The notes: generated from the letters alone by a model not told the origin. DNA of 64,000 bases from Stentor roeselii (GCA_006503475.1 RSEH01000221.1:17341-81340); one strand, 5' to 3'. Numbered from the stretch's first letter, positions 1 to 10,494 are shown. Numbers and translations: made by a program.

Positions 1-463
1 TCTGTTTTTCCAATTACGAAAATTTATCATAATGCTGACTTTCAAAAAAATCTAAATTTCTAAATATCTTGAATCAAAGAAACCCACAATAAACTTTATC
101 ATCACTAACCAACAAAATTATCTTCAAATCTTAACCCCTCAAACTACCTTAAAACACTAACTTAATCCCTCTCATAATAATCATCCTAACATAACCTTAA
201 ACTCCTCTACCCTCTAAATACTCTCAACATCTAAAAACCAAAATCCCAAAAACCCTTCAATCACCCAACTCCAAACCTCTAAAATCCAACCCTAAAAAAC
301 CCTAAAAAAAACCCAATATAACCTCAAAAAAATGCAAACCATTCTCCTCATAAATTCCTTGATTCCAAAACCTCTAACACCCTAAAAACTTCCAATCTCT
401 CAAAACCAACTCATCCACCTTCAATCAAACCCTTCTTAAAAACCACTCACTAACGTTCAATAA
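1..463 (+). promoter_or_regulatory. 5' flank of the Ste20-like kinase gene, G-depleted
   Basis: No gene seen. The stretch is almost purely A, C and T on the plus strand: there is no G at all from 80 to 333 and only a few more up to the ATG at 464. It contains CCCTAAAAA-type words near 290-310. The same C/A-rich sense-strand flank precedes other genes here, so I read this as promoter and 5' UTR sequence. The words resemble telomeric sequence superficially but are not tandem. Confidence 0.5.
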
Positions 464-1750
464 ATGGAAAGACTCTGCCAATACGAGATCCTAGAAAAAA
501 TCGGCAAGGGTAGCTTCGGAGAGGTTTTCAAAGCATTCGCAAAAGAAACAGGTGAAATCGTAGCAATCAAGCTAATCGAGTTAAGCGTAATACCCACTCA
601 GGACGAAAACGTTCCGGAAATAATAAACAAAGAAATCCAGGTATTAAAAGAGTCCCAAAACCAGCGAATCACGAAGTTTCACGAGTCCTTCATAAACAAC
701 TCACAGCTTTACATTGTCATGGAGTACGTCGCCGGAGGCTCCGTGAAAGACATTCTGAGAATGCGAGGTCCTATTCCTGAGATTTACATTCCTATTCTTT
801 TACGTGAGATTCTTCTGGCTCTTCATTTTCTTCACACAGATAAAAAGATCCATCGTGATGTGAAAGCTGCGAATATTTTGCTTTCGATGGATGGACAAGT
901 TAAACTTGCGGATTTTGGAGTCGCGGCGAAGGTTACTGAATCTGTTTCGAAGAGGAACTCTTTTGTTGGGACTCCTTATTGGATGGCTCCTGAAGTCATT
1001 TCGCAGACTAATTATGATGCCAAAGCTGATATATGGTCACTTGGAATCACTAGTATTGAAATGGCTACTGGAAATCCACCTTATTCTACTATTCCACCGA
1101 TTAATGCATTGTTTAAAATACAGACTGACCCTCCTCCTGCTCTTGATAGTAGTTTTTCGGTTAGTTTTCGAGATTTTGTTTGTCAGTGCTTGCAGAAGGA
1201 TATGAATGCTAGGCCTTCAGCGGAGAGTCTTTTGGATCACAAGTTCATCAAAACCGCTAAAAAAATTTACTACTTATCCGACCTGTTAGACTCCGCAAAC
1301 ATCAACCGGAAAGAACACAGCAGGTCTTACTCAAACCAAGCGCCAGTAGAAACAGTAATGAAAGTTCCAGAGAACGCACATCGTCATTCCCATTCTTCCG
1401 AAAGTTCCAAAAACCGTCTTGCAAGTCACCGAAAAAACTCAAGCAACTGTTCATCCGCATCCAACTCGACCTTAAAAAGTGTTGAAATGAACTTACACGA
1501 CGAGCAACTCGCAGTAGTCGACGAGGAATTCTGCGAAAACAAGTCAAAAGAGCTAAGTTTTTTGAAAGTAATCGGCGAGGCAATAGCAAATATTGACTTA
1601 AAAGCTGAAAACTCTTCAGCAATTGACTCTTTAATCATGATAGTCGCAGAACTGGAAAACAAGGACAAAGTCCTGATGCAGCGGATTTTAACTGAAATGA
1701 TGAAAATTTGTATTAACCCCTTGCCTGATAAGCAGTTATTTAATACTTGA
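464..1750 (+). CDS. Ste20/GCK-III-type Ser/Thr protein kinase (MST3/SOK1-like)
   Basis: A 428-residue intronless kinase. The catalytic domain covers about residues 7-265: Gly loop GKGSFGEV (14-21), Lys36 in VAIK, HRDVKAAN with catalytic Asp132, DFG at 150, GTPYWMAPE ending at 177. GTPYWMAPEVI and the short N-terminus are typical of germinal-centre kinases related to MST3/STK25. About 160 Ser/Asn-rich residues follow, with a conserved-looking helical C-terminus that may bind a regulator. Such kinases act in cytoskeletal and polarity signalling. The ATG follows TTCAATAA. The gene ends in TGA, evidence that TGA is a stop here. Its stop lies 6 nt from the stop of the convergent CFAP157-like gene, so the 3' UTRs must overlap. 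Family call is firm; exact subfamily is inferred. Confidence 0.93.
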   Translation: MERLCQYEILEKIGKGSFGEVFKAFAKETGEIVAIKLIELSVIPTQDENVPEIINKEIQVLKESQNQRITKFHESFINNSQLYIVMEYVAGGSVKDILRMRGPIPEIYIPILLREILLALHFLHTDKKIHRDVKAANILLSMDGQVKLADFGVAAKVTESVSKRNSFVGTPYWMAPEVISQTNYDAKADIWSLGITSIEMATGNPPYSTIPPINALFKIQTDPPPALDSSFSVSFRDFVCQCLQKDMNARPSAESLLDHKFIKTAKKIYYLSDLLDSANINRKEHSRSYSNQAPVETVMKVPENAHRHSHSSESSKNRLASHRKNSSNCSSASNSTLKSVEMNLHDEQLAVVDEEFCENKSKELSFLKVIGEAIANIDLKAENSSAIDSLIMIVAELENKDKVLMQRILTEMMKICINPLPDKQLFNT

Positions 1751-1756
1751 ATATAA

Positions 1757-3313
1757 CTATTTATACTTTCGCTGTTTTTTTATGAAGGAGGAGTCTGTTG
1801 ACTTTGGAACTTTACTGCCCCATGGACGGAGAGAAGACTTTACCATCTCCGCATCGATGTCAAGCTTGGGAAGCTCGAAGGTCCCTAATGCGAATGATGT
1901 TTGAACCCCGATACTTGTTGTAGGAAGTTTTTTGTTTAGAGAAGGAAGAGAGTCTTCTCGCACTGGAGTTGAGATTATGTTGATACTTGAAATGTTCGGG
2001 ATTGATAAGTTACTTGGAGAGATGTAGGGCTGGATCTGCTTTAGAAGAGTTGTTATTAGGCTTTGTCGGTCTTCTATTGATAACTTTTCTATTGGATTTG
2101 AGGAGCTATTTGGAGCTTACAGCTTGTGCATGTGAAGGGTTAACTCGTCTTCTTGGTTTAGACCTGGAGCTAAGTTTTTTAAGTCGTTTAGGTAATCGGC
2201 AAGGAGACATCCTAGATTGCGATATTTTTCAGACTTTTCCTTAAGTTTCTGCTGGATTTCAGTATAATCCGCTTTCAGCACATTATACTCCTAACTGTCT
2301 CTTACCATCTGCACCTGTGCAAGTCTGCTCATGCTTTCTTCTAGTTTATTTTCCAAAAACCTTACAAGTTCTTCACTCATTTTACTATCCTGTCGAATAT
2401 CCAGATCATCTCCAGGTGTAATAGTGATTTTTTTATTATTCAAAATTTCATCCTCCAATTCTTTGACCTTAGAATTGAGTTTTTTAATGATTTTCTGGCA
2501 ATAATGTGATCTTTTTGCCAATTCAGACTCGACTTGTTTATGAATTTCGATATCTCTCTTATAAGCAGCAGCCTGCTCTTCAAGTTGGGTATTTCTGTTC
2601 ATCAATTTTTCTGTCTGCTTGCTCTGATACTCAAGTTCAGTAGTAAGCCGATGATTTTCCAGTATCGTGAACCTAGTAGTCGTATGCAATTGTTCATCAT
2701 TGAGCGCCATGACATGTTCACGAGTTTCCTTAATCTTATAAAGCATGTCTTTTTTCAGTTTTTCCGTAGCTTTAATACGTTCCCTTTCAAGTTCTTCCAC
2801 GTCTTTCACATGTTGTTTCTTTTCCTTTTCATAGTCTTCTTCTAACTGCTGCATTTTTTTCTCATATTCAGCCTTATTGACCTTGAACTCGTTCAAGTCA
2901 CTATTGGCAGTCCTAAGTTTTTGTATCTCAATAGCGAGACGGTCAATTTCAGCATTATGGTCATCCATGATCTTCTTGATAGATGAGTCTGAATGACTAT
3001 TACCGTAAAATTCTCTGCTTTGCTGAAAATCCGCTTGAAGTTCTTTCAAATCTGTTTCAACTTTGCACTTCATTTTCGTCATTTCGCTGACATCTGAGTT
3101 CAGTGATTTGACCATCGAACTGTGAACATCTTGCAACTCGGTGAAAGAAGTTTTCAGAGAATTTCGCTCTTTTACCAAGTTCTCGTTTTCAAGAAGACTA
3201 CTTGGAAAGTACTAACGTTGGATGCGCTCTTGAAGCTTTTTTTCGGTCACTAAGCCGTTGAGGATTTCGCGCATTTGGCTTGTCTGTTCGTCGCTTTTTA
3301 AGGGTTACCTCAT
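1757..3313 (-). CDS. CFAP157/BBOF1-like ciliary coiled-coil protein, four 15-nt introns
   Basis: Removing four introns (3294-3308, 3198-3212, 2291-2305, 2106-2120) joins one frame of 498 codons. The ATG is at 3313 and the first intron follows two codons later. Nearly the whole protein up to about residue 330 is heptad-repeat coiled coil. The segment LENHRLTTELEYQSKQTEKL matches the pattern of the DUF4515 family (CFAP157/BBOF1), proteins of basal bodies and axonemes. This suits a heavily ciliated cell. The C-terminal 150 residues are less regular and include a PTTSIGVQT motif. Without splicing, each segment ends in an in-frame stop. Family assignment comes from the recalled motif and is moderately sure; the gene structure is well supported because every junction restores a heptad-like frame. 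Confidence 0.8.
2106..2120 (-). other. 15-nt intron 4 of the CFAP157-like gene
   Basis: Minus-strand GTAAGCTCCAAATAG, 15 nt, A at position 10, phase 2. Removal joins LHMHKL to SSNPIEKL. Confidence 0.87.
2291..2305 (-). other. 15-nt intron 3 of the CFAP157-like gene
   Basis: Minus-strand GTAAGAGACAGTTAG, 15 nt, A at position 10, phase 0, ending in an in-frame TAG if retained. Confidence 0.88.
3198..3212 (-). other. 15-nt intron 2 of the CFAP157-like gene
   Basis: Minus-strand GTACTTTCCAAGTAG, 15 nt, A at position 10. Removal joins QERIQRY to LLENENLV in one heptad-bearing frame; unspliced there is an in-frame TAG. Confidence 0.8.
3294..3308 (-). other. 15-nt intron 1 of the CFAP157-like gene
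   Basis: Minus-strand GTAACCCTTAAAAAG, 15 nt, A at position 10. It falls after ATG AG, and joining gives MSDEQTSQ. Unspliced, the frame closes at TAA. Confidence 0.8.
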
Positions 3314-3527
3314 TGAATTTAATTAGGATTTGAATCAGGTTGAATGTAATGGCAGGAGGATTTTATAGGAGTTTGATGAAAATGATAAGTTTTGGATTAT
3401 TTTGAATGAAGAGAAGTGTATTTTAAGAAGATTGATTAAGTGGGAAGGTTACTTGGGAAGATGGAATAATTTAATAATTGAAATGATTATTGATAATAGT
3501 TTGAATTATTCTGAGGATTATAAAGTT

Positions 3528-6500
3528 CTAAATTTTCGATTTTTCTTCATGTTCTTCCTCTTCAACCTGGTTATAAAGATAGTTTCTACACTTGGTTAAA
3601 ATCCCAGGAGTGAAAATTTGCGAAAAACAGACAAAAAAGTAATCAGGTATCAAGGCTATCAAAGGAACAATAATAATAACAATAAGTGCGAATTGACACT
3701 CAAGCATATCCCAAACTATTCCTCTTGCTTCATTTTGAAAAATAGTCGCGATAACCCTGGAGTTAAGTCCAAAAATCGACAAGTAATAAATAACAAGACT
3801 TGCAACGCCAGCCACTCTGTTTAAAACTTACAAACTCATCCACGTCCAGTGAAGATTTTCAAGAAACAGCTTCAACGTCACTATATTAATAATCACACTA
3901 AATGACAACGTTGAAACCCAGAACAAAGACTTCATGTCACCCGCTGGATCCACCGAAACTGAAGTCGTCAATGTACTGATCCAATACGAAACACTTCCAT
4001 GCCAGACTGCGAAAATCACCCACTTCCAAAAATTCCTAAAGTTAAAATAACTTTGTTTTTGCCCAATTCTATACAACTCAGGAAGTCTCAGACTTTCAAA
4101 AGAATCAATATCTTGTTCTAAGGCATAAGCAATTAAACAAGGCCAGCTAGTCCAGAATGAATTATAAAGAAGTGGAAGCCAGTCCATAAAAAAGATCTGC
4201 CCACTGAACCCATTATAAAGTGCAAACCAAATTTCAGTAAAAACAACAGCAATGTTTTTATAAAAATAGTAACAAATAAACCATGAAACTCTTTTATACC
4301 CCCATCGCCCATGAACAAGTAAAAACTTATTCAAAAACCTGAACTGGTCAAAAACGAAATCCGCGGATTGACTGGCTTGAGCGCCTTCTTTGCCACTAAT
4401 GCCAATTCCAATATGCGCTTCTTGAATCATGCTGACATCATTCGCGCCATCACCAATAGCTAAAGTAATCCATTTTCCATAAGTCTTCGCAAGTTTCACC
4501 ACTTCAGCCTTCTGTGCAGGACTGACTCGACAACAAATGCAAGAAAGTGCCAAAAACCCAAGTTTAAAAAAAGTCTTTTTTAACTGCAAGTCGCTTAAAG
4601 CCCATGCCAAGGTCTGCCCATTGATGACGATGCAGATTTCGAAAGGTAAAGTCGCTTTTGCCAGTTCAAGATCTCGAAATGAAAGAATCTCCAAAGAGTA
4701 TTTCTCTGACTGGAGATTCAGCTTTGAAGTGAGTTCAGAGACTGAAGAAGAAGAAAGTTGCAGTAGTTCCATATTTCTTCGAATAAGGTTGCACGATTTC
4801 CCGATTTCCACTGCGGTCTCTTCCTTGTCTCCTGTTAACACCCAGACTCGGATTCCTGCGGACATCAAAGATTCTATTGTGGAAGGGACTCCTTCTTGAA
4901 GACGGTCTTCGATCCCTGAACAGCCGATGAACTCTAAATCGTGTTCCAGGTCTGATGCCAGTTGGGATAACTGAGAGTCTTTCGAAGGGTCGTTTGAAAG
5001 ACTGGCTTTTTTCCATTTTTCATGCCAATCGTGGAATTCGTTTCCAGGAATTTGTCTTGAAGCCATCACAAGACTTCTTAGTCCTTCATTTGCGAATGCT
5101 GAAACTTCTAAACTCACTTGAGCAGCGATTTTTTCATTGAGTAAAGGCAAGATGACTGAATCAGCTCCTTTGGTCATTAGAATGAGTTTATGAGATTGAG
5201 GGTCTCGAACAACGACTGACATTCTTTTTCTGTCTGAGGTGAAAGGGACTTCGATGATTGTTTCCCAGGTTTCACTGGTTCCGAGGACTTTTAGAAAGGT
5301 CATGTTGTCGACTTTATCGATTAATTTCACTCCTAAGTTACTGGCGCCTGTTATTAGTGCCAACTCGTCGGGGGAGGACCCTTGGTATTTTATCTCGTCG
5401 TTTGAGGAGACTGGGAATACTGAGTTGCAAAGAGCCATAAAACGACAGAATGATAAAAGGTAAGGATGCTCTTTGTTACGGACTAAACGCATCACTTGGT
5501 ACTCGAGACTTGCCTCTGTGCCGAAGTCTGATGTTGATTTTCCGTATATTATTCCATTTACCATGCACTTACGGAATATCATCTCGTTTCGTGTTAAGGT
5601 CCCTGTCTTGTCTGAAAAAACAAACTCGATTTGGCCCAGTTCTTCGATGAGATCTGATGATTTACATTTAGCCATATTTCCTTCATGAAACAAGTCTTTG
5701 TCCTCGTTTATCAAAAAAGCCAAAAATAGCTTCAAAACTTCTAGTGCTACATAAAGAGATATTGGAATAAGATGAGAATACGCAACCCAAAATGTGAGAA
5801 ACTGTGTTATATATCCTGTAGCTTCATTAGTACTACCAAAATCAATATAACTATGTTTTTCCATTTTATCTTTATTTTGCGCACTAAGCGCAGAAAAAGT
5901 AATACAAATCGCAATCTGAAAAGCAAAAACCGTATACAAAATCTTATTCATAGTCCTCAAAACATTGCTAACCTTATTAGGAGGTTTCTTGCTATTCTGT
6001 ATAATTTTAGTATCATGTCCAGTATAAACCACAAATCCATAAACCATCTCAGTATTCTTCAAAAAGCATCCTTTAAGCATCAAATGTCTTAAACTAAGCG
6101 GGACTTTTTCCTTATCAAACAGTTGAAAATTGCAATTCCATTCAAAAGAAGCAGAAGGCTGGTCACATTCCACATAAAGTCGAAGTCCATTCAACTCACT
6201 CTTGCGATTAATCAAGTCCTTAGTATCCTGAACACTATTCTTCTCTTTCAAATTGCTTTCTCCATCCAAATTCACAGTATTCACATAAGCTTTACCCTTG
6301 GGGTCAGTAGAACTAATCAAAACCAAGTCAGCAGGGAAAAATTCTTCATTTTTTACTAAGACCAAATCTCCAACTTTCAATTCTTCAGTCTTCACCTGAT
6401 CAAAAACAAGAGTTTCTCTATTAAATCTCTGAGTCATTACTGAATTAACTGCCCTGTCTTGTTTATGTCGATAATAATCTTCGTACCCTTCTTTCAACAT

Positions 6501-6830
6501 CGTAAAAAATAAAACCGCTGCAAAAGTTCCGGCCATAGAAAATGGACTTTTAGGTGAAAACGGCATTCCCGATAGAACTGACATGATCAAGAAGTAGATA
6601 TTAGAGATCCTTTGAAACTGCCACAAAAGTGACTTAGGAGCCCAGGTCAATAACGAGTATTTCGAAGTTTTCACCTGGTTAGAACAAAACTTATCCAAAG
6701 GCGAAGCAGGAAAAGAAACCAATCGTCCTCCAACAAATTCCCCCTGAGGTTGATTAAGATAAGTCAAATCTTCTTTCGCAGCCTTGCTGAAAATGCTGAC
6801 AGTATTTTTCTTATTGTATCTATTTTTCAT
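3528..6830 (-). CDS. P4-type ATPase, phospholipid flippase
   Basis: One 15-nt intron (3817-3831) links the main exon to the last exon, giving 1095 residues, a usual P4-ATPase length. The N-terminal actuator region carries DGESNLK, where most family members have DGETNLK. The phosphorylated Asp407 lies in SDKTGTLTRNE. The hinge has GDGANDVSMIQ, followed by the last six membrane helices and WTSWPCLIAYALEQD. The final exon adds the last helices (VIIIVPLIALIPDYFF) and an acidic tail. P4-ATPases move aminophospholipids to the cytosolic leaflet, usually with a CDC50 partner, which is not seen in this window. The gene is on the same strand as the CFAP157-like gene, with about 215 nt between the flippase stop and the CFAP157-like ATG. 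Confidence 0.95.
3817..3831 (-). other. 15-nt intron of the P4-ATPase gene
   Basis: Minus-strand GTAAGTTTTAAACAG, 15 nt, A at position 10. Removal joins WTWMSL to VAGVASLV and restores the C-terminal transmembrane helices. Retained, it closes the frame at TAA. Confidence 0.92.
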
Positions 6831-6891
6831 TTATAACCAAAAAGCCAGAAAACTCTTAAATAACTAAATACCATTCAATTCCTAAAACTTA

Positions 6892-7644
6892 CTAAAGATC
6901 TTCAACAGCTGTTCCATCTTTCGGAGGGTCTTGCATTTCAGAGGTCCACAAAGTGAGATTATCTCTAATAAGCTGCATGATTGTCGTGGAGTCCTTATAC
7001 TGGTCCTCATCCAAGTTGTCAAGTTCAGCAATTGCCTGTTCAAAAGCAGTTCTTGCCATAGTGCAAGCTTCAGTGGGTTGTTCCCTTACCTCATAATAAA
7101 ACACTGAAAAGTTCAGCGCTAGTCCAAGTCGGATAGGATGGGTCGAAGGCATTTCACTACTCGCAAGTTCCAAAGCCTGCTGATAAGCTTTCTGGGCATT
7201 GTCAGTAGAAGTGGTGCCATACTTGGCTTTATTAGCCCCGGCGGTCTGGTACTCTGCCATATATCTATAATAGTCTCCCTGCATTTTCAAGAAGAACACC
7301 CTAGATTCAGTCGTGTTTCTTTTGTTAGTCAAGATGAAAGTGATCAGATCTAGAACTTCCTGACACTTGTTATTTAACTCTTCTTCTATTTTCAGTCGGA
7401 AACTTCGGGCAAGTTCAGCACGCTTCAGGTTTTTTCTACTTTCTTCTTTCCCTTCTAAAGCACTGATTGTGCGCCAGGCGGTTCTTCGGCTTCCGACGAC
7501 GTTTTTATACCCGACGCTGAGAAGGTTTCTCTGGTCAACGCTGAGTTCACTTGTTTGAGAGACGACGTCTTTCATGATTTTGACCATATCTTCATATCTT
7601 TCAGCTTGCTCAGCAAGTTTCGCATGGTATACAAGCTGCTCCAT
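6892..7644 (-). CDS. 14-3-3 protein
   Basis: A complete 250-residue 14-3-3 protein: [14 protein letters not shown] near the N-terminus, [24 protein letters not shown], and [11 protein letters not shown]-like and NLTLWTS signatures in the last helices. The variable tail ends GTAVEDL. 14-3-3 dimers bind phosphoserine/threonine motifs of client proteins in the cytosol; Lys and Arg residues of the binding groove occur in KNVVGSRR and YYRYMAEY. No intron. Its ATG is only 8 nt from the ATG of the divergent four-TM protein gene, so both genes must share a promoter or place promoter elements in coding sequence. Confidence 0.97.
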   Translation of the reverse strand: MEQLVYHAKLAEQAERYEDMVKIMKDVVSQTSELSVDQRNLLSVGYKNVVGSRRTAWRTISALEGKEESRKNLKRAELARSFRLKIEEELNNKCQEVLDLITFILTNKRNTTESRVFFLKMQGDYYRYMAEYQTAGANKAKYGTTSTDNAQKAYQQALELASSEMPSTHPIRLGLALNFSVFYYEVREQPTEACTMARTAFEQAIAELDNLDEDQYKDSTTIMQLIRDNLTLWTSEMQDPPKDGTAVEDL

Positions 7645-7652
7645 TTATATTA
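7645..7652. promoter_or_regulatory. 8-nt spacer between divergent ATGs
   Basis: The sequence between the two start codons is TTATATTA, giving CAT-TTATATTA-ATG. A similar A/T spacer separates the divergent pair at 12783. I infer a compact bidirectional start region. Confidence 0.5.
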
Positions 7653-8177
7653 ATGAACTCTGCAAATAGTTCTAGCAGTGTGGAAACCACTTCGCTTTTA
7701 AAGCAAGATCTGAGGAAGACTATCATGACTGAAAGTATCTTGTTCTTGGTTTTAGGAGTCACGAGTTACTTGTCGTTGATTTTTATGCCGCATAATATTT
7801 TAGTGTTCTTTGTTGGAGCTATTTTGTATGGAGCTGTGTTGTTGGTTTGTGGAAGTGTTGGACTTTATGGAAGTTATAAAGTCAGGGTCAAGGTTGTTTT
7901 GGTTTATTTGATTTTACTGGTTTTGAGTGCTGTTGCTAATTCTATGGCTATTGTTGCTTGTGTTGTTCTGCTGATTCAGCATCTTGTTCGTGGAGTTCCT
8001 CAGTGTAGTCAAACTTGTGACTTGGCTAGGTTCGTTTTTGTTACTTTTGTTATTTATTATGTATTGCAGGCTGTTTTTGCATTGGTGTTGTTTGCTTATT
8101 CTTGTATCAGTTTTAAACATTCACTTTTGTTTTATAGGAAAGAGAAGAAGTTTTTGGTTGGGTTTGTATCGAGTTAA
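7653..8177 (+). CDS. Small four-TM membrane protein, family unknown
   Basis: A 174-residue protein with a short polar N-terminus (MNSANSSSSVETTSLLKQ) and four hydrophobic helices at about residues 29-48, 52-72, 82-110 and 125-150. A loop with two cysteines (PQCSQTCD) lies between helices three and four. The tail is basic (YRKEKKFLVG). The layout recalls tetraspanin-like or MARVEL-type proteins, but I see no diagnostic motif such as CCG. It diverges from 14-3-3 with 8 nt between ATGs. Function not assigned. Confidence 0.75.
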   Translation: MNSANSSSSVETTSLLKQDLRKTIMTESILFLVLGVTSYLSLIFMPHNILVFFVGAILYGAVLLVCGSVGLYGSYKVRVKVVLVYLILLVLSAVANSMAIVACVVLLIQHLVRGVPQCSQTCDLARFVFVTFVIYYVLQAVFALVLFAYSCISFKHSLLFYRKEKKFLVGFVSS

Positions 8178-8676
8178 GAGATGGGTAATTTAAAGGTTAG
8201 AGATCATGACTAGGATTAGTAATTAAGGATTCTTAATGAGGGAATTAGTGTCTTGACAACTTGAAAATAATTGAAAAGTTAAGTTGGGGTTTATGGAGCT
8301 GGCTTCGTGCAGGTTTTGTTTATCTTGATGATGGTATACTCGTTTTTTTATCCTCGAATTATAAAATACCGATTACAACCTTGATTTTTTGTATTTTATA
8401 GGACTTTATTTGATGTTTTTGTTGATAATCTTGGTTTTATCAAACCCACCAAAAAATATGCTAAACTTTTATTTGTTGAAATAGTTTATTTTTCTTGCCT
8501 ATCGTAATTTATTTCTTTTAAATTACTTCAAACCAGCCAGCTACACATTTAAGATCTACAGTTATTTTCGTTTGCCTTCTCTAATTAATCTCTCAAGATA
8601 TATCACTCTTCCCCCAATCTAATATTAAACTAACTTCAATATCAACCTAAAAATTCCAAACAAATCTAAACCCTAA
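8178..8676. other. Intergenic, convergent 3' flanks
   Basis: No gene seen. The left part is T/G-rich and the right part (about 8530-8670) C/A-rich, matching the mirrored 3' flank composition of two convergent genes. No tRNA or repeat recognised. Confidence 0.5.
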
Positions 8677-9099
8677 TTAGTTAATAGGATCTTTGTTGAA
8701 CTCAAGTTTGAAGTCCTCAGTCTGCTTGATATAGTTAATAAAGTGCTTCACGTTCGAGAAACAAAGAAGTGCTTCAGCCGGAATAGTATACCCAAGTTCA
8801 TCCTCAAGCCGAATGACGATCTCAGCAGCGTCCATGCGGTCCAGTCCATGATCTTCAAGTTCAGAAGTCGCAGTGAGTTCACCTTTATTGCAGGTCCTGA
8901 AGTAGTTCTTAATAACATTCAGCACATACTTCTCGATTTCTTCTTCTTTCTTCAACACTAAAGCCGTCCTAGTCACAAGCTGACCTGAACTATCATAAGA
9001 TCTCAGCGAGAGATTCGATGGTTTCTCGTTGTGAGGACGTGCTGAGGCTTGGGTAAGCGAACTGATCATTCTCAGCAAGAACTTGGATGATTGCAACAT
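8677..9099 (-). CDS. Mitochondrial acyl-carrier-like protein lacking the attachment Ser
   Basis: A 140-residue protein with a Ser/Arg-rich, acid-poor N-terminus of about 50 residues that resembles a mitochondrial presequence, followed by an acyl carrier domain (residues 52-130). The helix 2 motif that is normally DSL reads DHGLDRMDAAEI: Arg88 occupies the place of the Ser that carries 4'-phosphopantetheine. The rest of the fold (RLEDELGYTIPAEA, KHFINYI) is well kept. Active members serve mitochondrial fatty acid synthesis and complex I (NDUFAB1) and help LYR proteins in Fe-S assembly. This copy could only act structurally. Family is clear; the missing Ser is seen directly in the DNA (codon CGC). 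Confidence 0.88.
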   Translation of the reverse strand: MLQSSKFLLRMISSLTQASARPHNEKPSNLSLRSYDSSGQLVTRTALVLKKEEEIEKYVLNVIKNYFRTCNKGELTATSELEDHGLDRMDAAEIVIRLEDELGYTIPAEALLCFSNVKHFINYIKQTEDFKLEFNKDPIN

Positions 9100-9276
9100 T
9101 TATAGCTATTCAAATTAAGAGAGTCTGAATTGGTAAGAACAAGATTAATGGTTAGACAATATCTGCAGGTTCAGAAATCGAGAAAAATGATGATTTTTCA
9201 TGAGTTTTCAATTGAATGAGTTTTAAATGATTTCTATTGAAAACTGAAGAAGTTAGCCAATAAAAACTTAACTAAT

Positions 9277-10494
9277 CTAATGCTCATGAGATAAATCTTT
9301 AGGAATCTCCCAAGTGAAATCAGCCTCTTCTTCCCTTCCAAAGTGACAGTACGAAGCGGTCCTTTGGTAAATAGGTCTTCTGAGGTTGAGTTCATTGATA
9401 ATGCATCCAGGTCTTAAATCAAAGTTCCTAAGAACGACTCCCAGTAAATCCCTGTCAGTTTTTCCAGCTTTGACAGTTCCATAACTATCGACATAAACAG
9501 ACAAAGGCTGTGCAACTCCAATAGCATAAGAAATCTGAACAATAACCCTTTCACAGAATCCTCCCTTTACCAGACTTTTCGCGATCCACCTTGCAGCATA
9601 AGCTGCTGACCTATCAACTTTCGTAGGATCTTTTCCACTAAAAGCTCCTCCTCCATGAGCCCCCCACCCTCCATAAGTATCAATAATAATTTTTCTTCCA
9701 GTAAGTCCAGCGTCTCCATGAGGTCCTCCAATTACAAACCTTTTACTTGGATTAAGATGATAAATAGTGCGATCGTCGATATACTGAGCAGGAATAACAT
9801 GTTTAATGACATGTTCTTTCAACTGTGACTGAATTTCTTCATTGGTGATGTCAGGGTCGTGTTGAGTGGAAATAAGAATTGTATGGACCCTTAAAGGCTT
9901 GATTTTTCCATTTTCCTCGAAGTACTCGACAGTCACCTGGGTCTTGCCGTCAGGTCTCACCCACGGGCAGACCCCTTGTTTCCTGACTTCAGTCAAACGG
10001 TACCCGAGGCGAGTGGCGAGCGAGTGAGAAAGCGGCATGCATTCAGATGTCTCGTTCGTCGCGTAACCAAACATGTGACCTTGGTCACCTGCTCCAATAT
10101 TTTCGTCGGCTTTGCCCTCGTGGACTGCTTGGGCTATGTCAGGACTCTGCTTCTCTAAAGCCACTGCCACTTCACACGTGTTGTAGTCAAGACCTTTCTC
10201 TACGTTGTCGTAACCGATGCTCTTTATTGCATCTCGAACTACTTGCTCGAAGTTCACTTGAGCGGTTGTGCTTATTTCTCCGAAGATCATTACAAAGTTC
10301 GTCTTGGCGCATGTCTCGCATGCAACCTTTGCGTTTGAGTCTTGTCTTAAACAGGCGTCTAAAACTGCGTCGGATATCTGGTCGCATAACTTGTCTGGGT
10401 GACCTTCGTTTACACTTTCGGATGTGAAGAGGAAGTGACCCAGAGGCAAGTCTGCGATATGCGTCAAGTTTCCAGAACTCATATTTATCGCCAT
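9277..10494 (-). CDS. S-adenosylmethionine synthetase (methionine adenosyltransferase)
   Basis: A complete 405-residue enzyme making S-adenosylmethionine from ATP and Met. Visible signatures: [19 protein letters not shown] near the N-terminus, [16 protein letters not shown] (signature 1), [20 protein letters not shown] and [16 protein letters not shown] (signature 2, phosphate loop). Length fits eukaryotic homologs. No introns. The upstream minus-strand flank (10495-10670) has the C/A-rich sense composition. GC content is visibly higher than in neighbouring hypothetical genes, as expected for a highly expressed gene. Confidence 0.98.
   Translation of the reverse strand: MAINMSSGNLTHIADLPLGHFLFTSESVNEGHPDKLCDQISDAVLDACLRQDSNAKVACETCAKTNFVMIFGEISTTAQVNFEQVVRDAIKSIGYDNVEKGLDYNTCEVAVALEKQSPDIAQAVHEGKADENIGAGDQGHMFGYATNETSECMPLSHSLATRLGYRLTEVRKQGVCPWVRPDGKTQVTVEYFEENGKIKPLRVHTILISTQHDPDITNEEIQSQLKEHVIKHVIPAQYIDDRTIYHLNPSKRFVIGGPHGDAGLTGRKIIIDTYGGWGAHGGGAFSGKDPTKVDRSAAYAARWIAKSLVKGGFCERVIVQISYAIGVAQPLSVYVDSYGTVKAGKTDRDLLGVVLRNFDLRPGCIINELNLRRPIYQRTASYCHFGREEEADFTWEIPKDLSHEH

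Noticed and set aside
281-310. Telomere-like CCCTAAAA words near the window start
   Set aside because: They are irregular, not tandem, and the same words occur upstream of internal genes.
1302-1668. Long antisense frames inside the kinase gene
   Set aside because: Frame shadows of the real gene; residue composition is Leu/Ser/Arg-biased without domain features.
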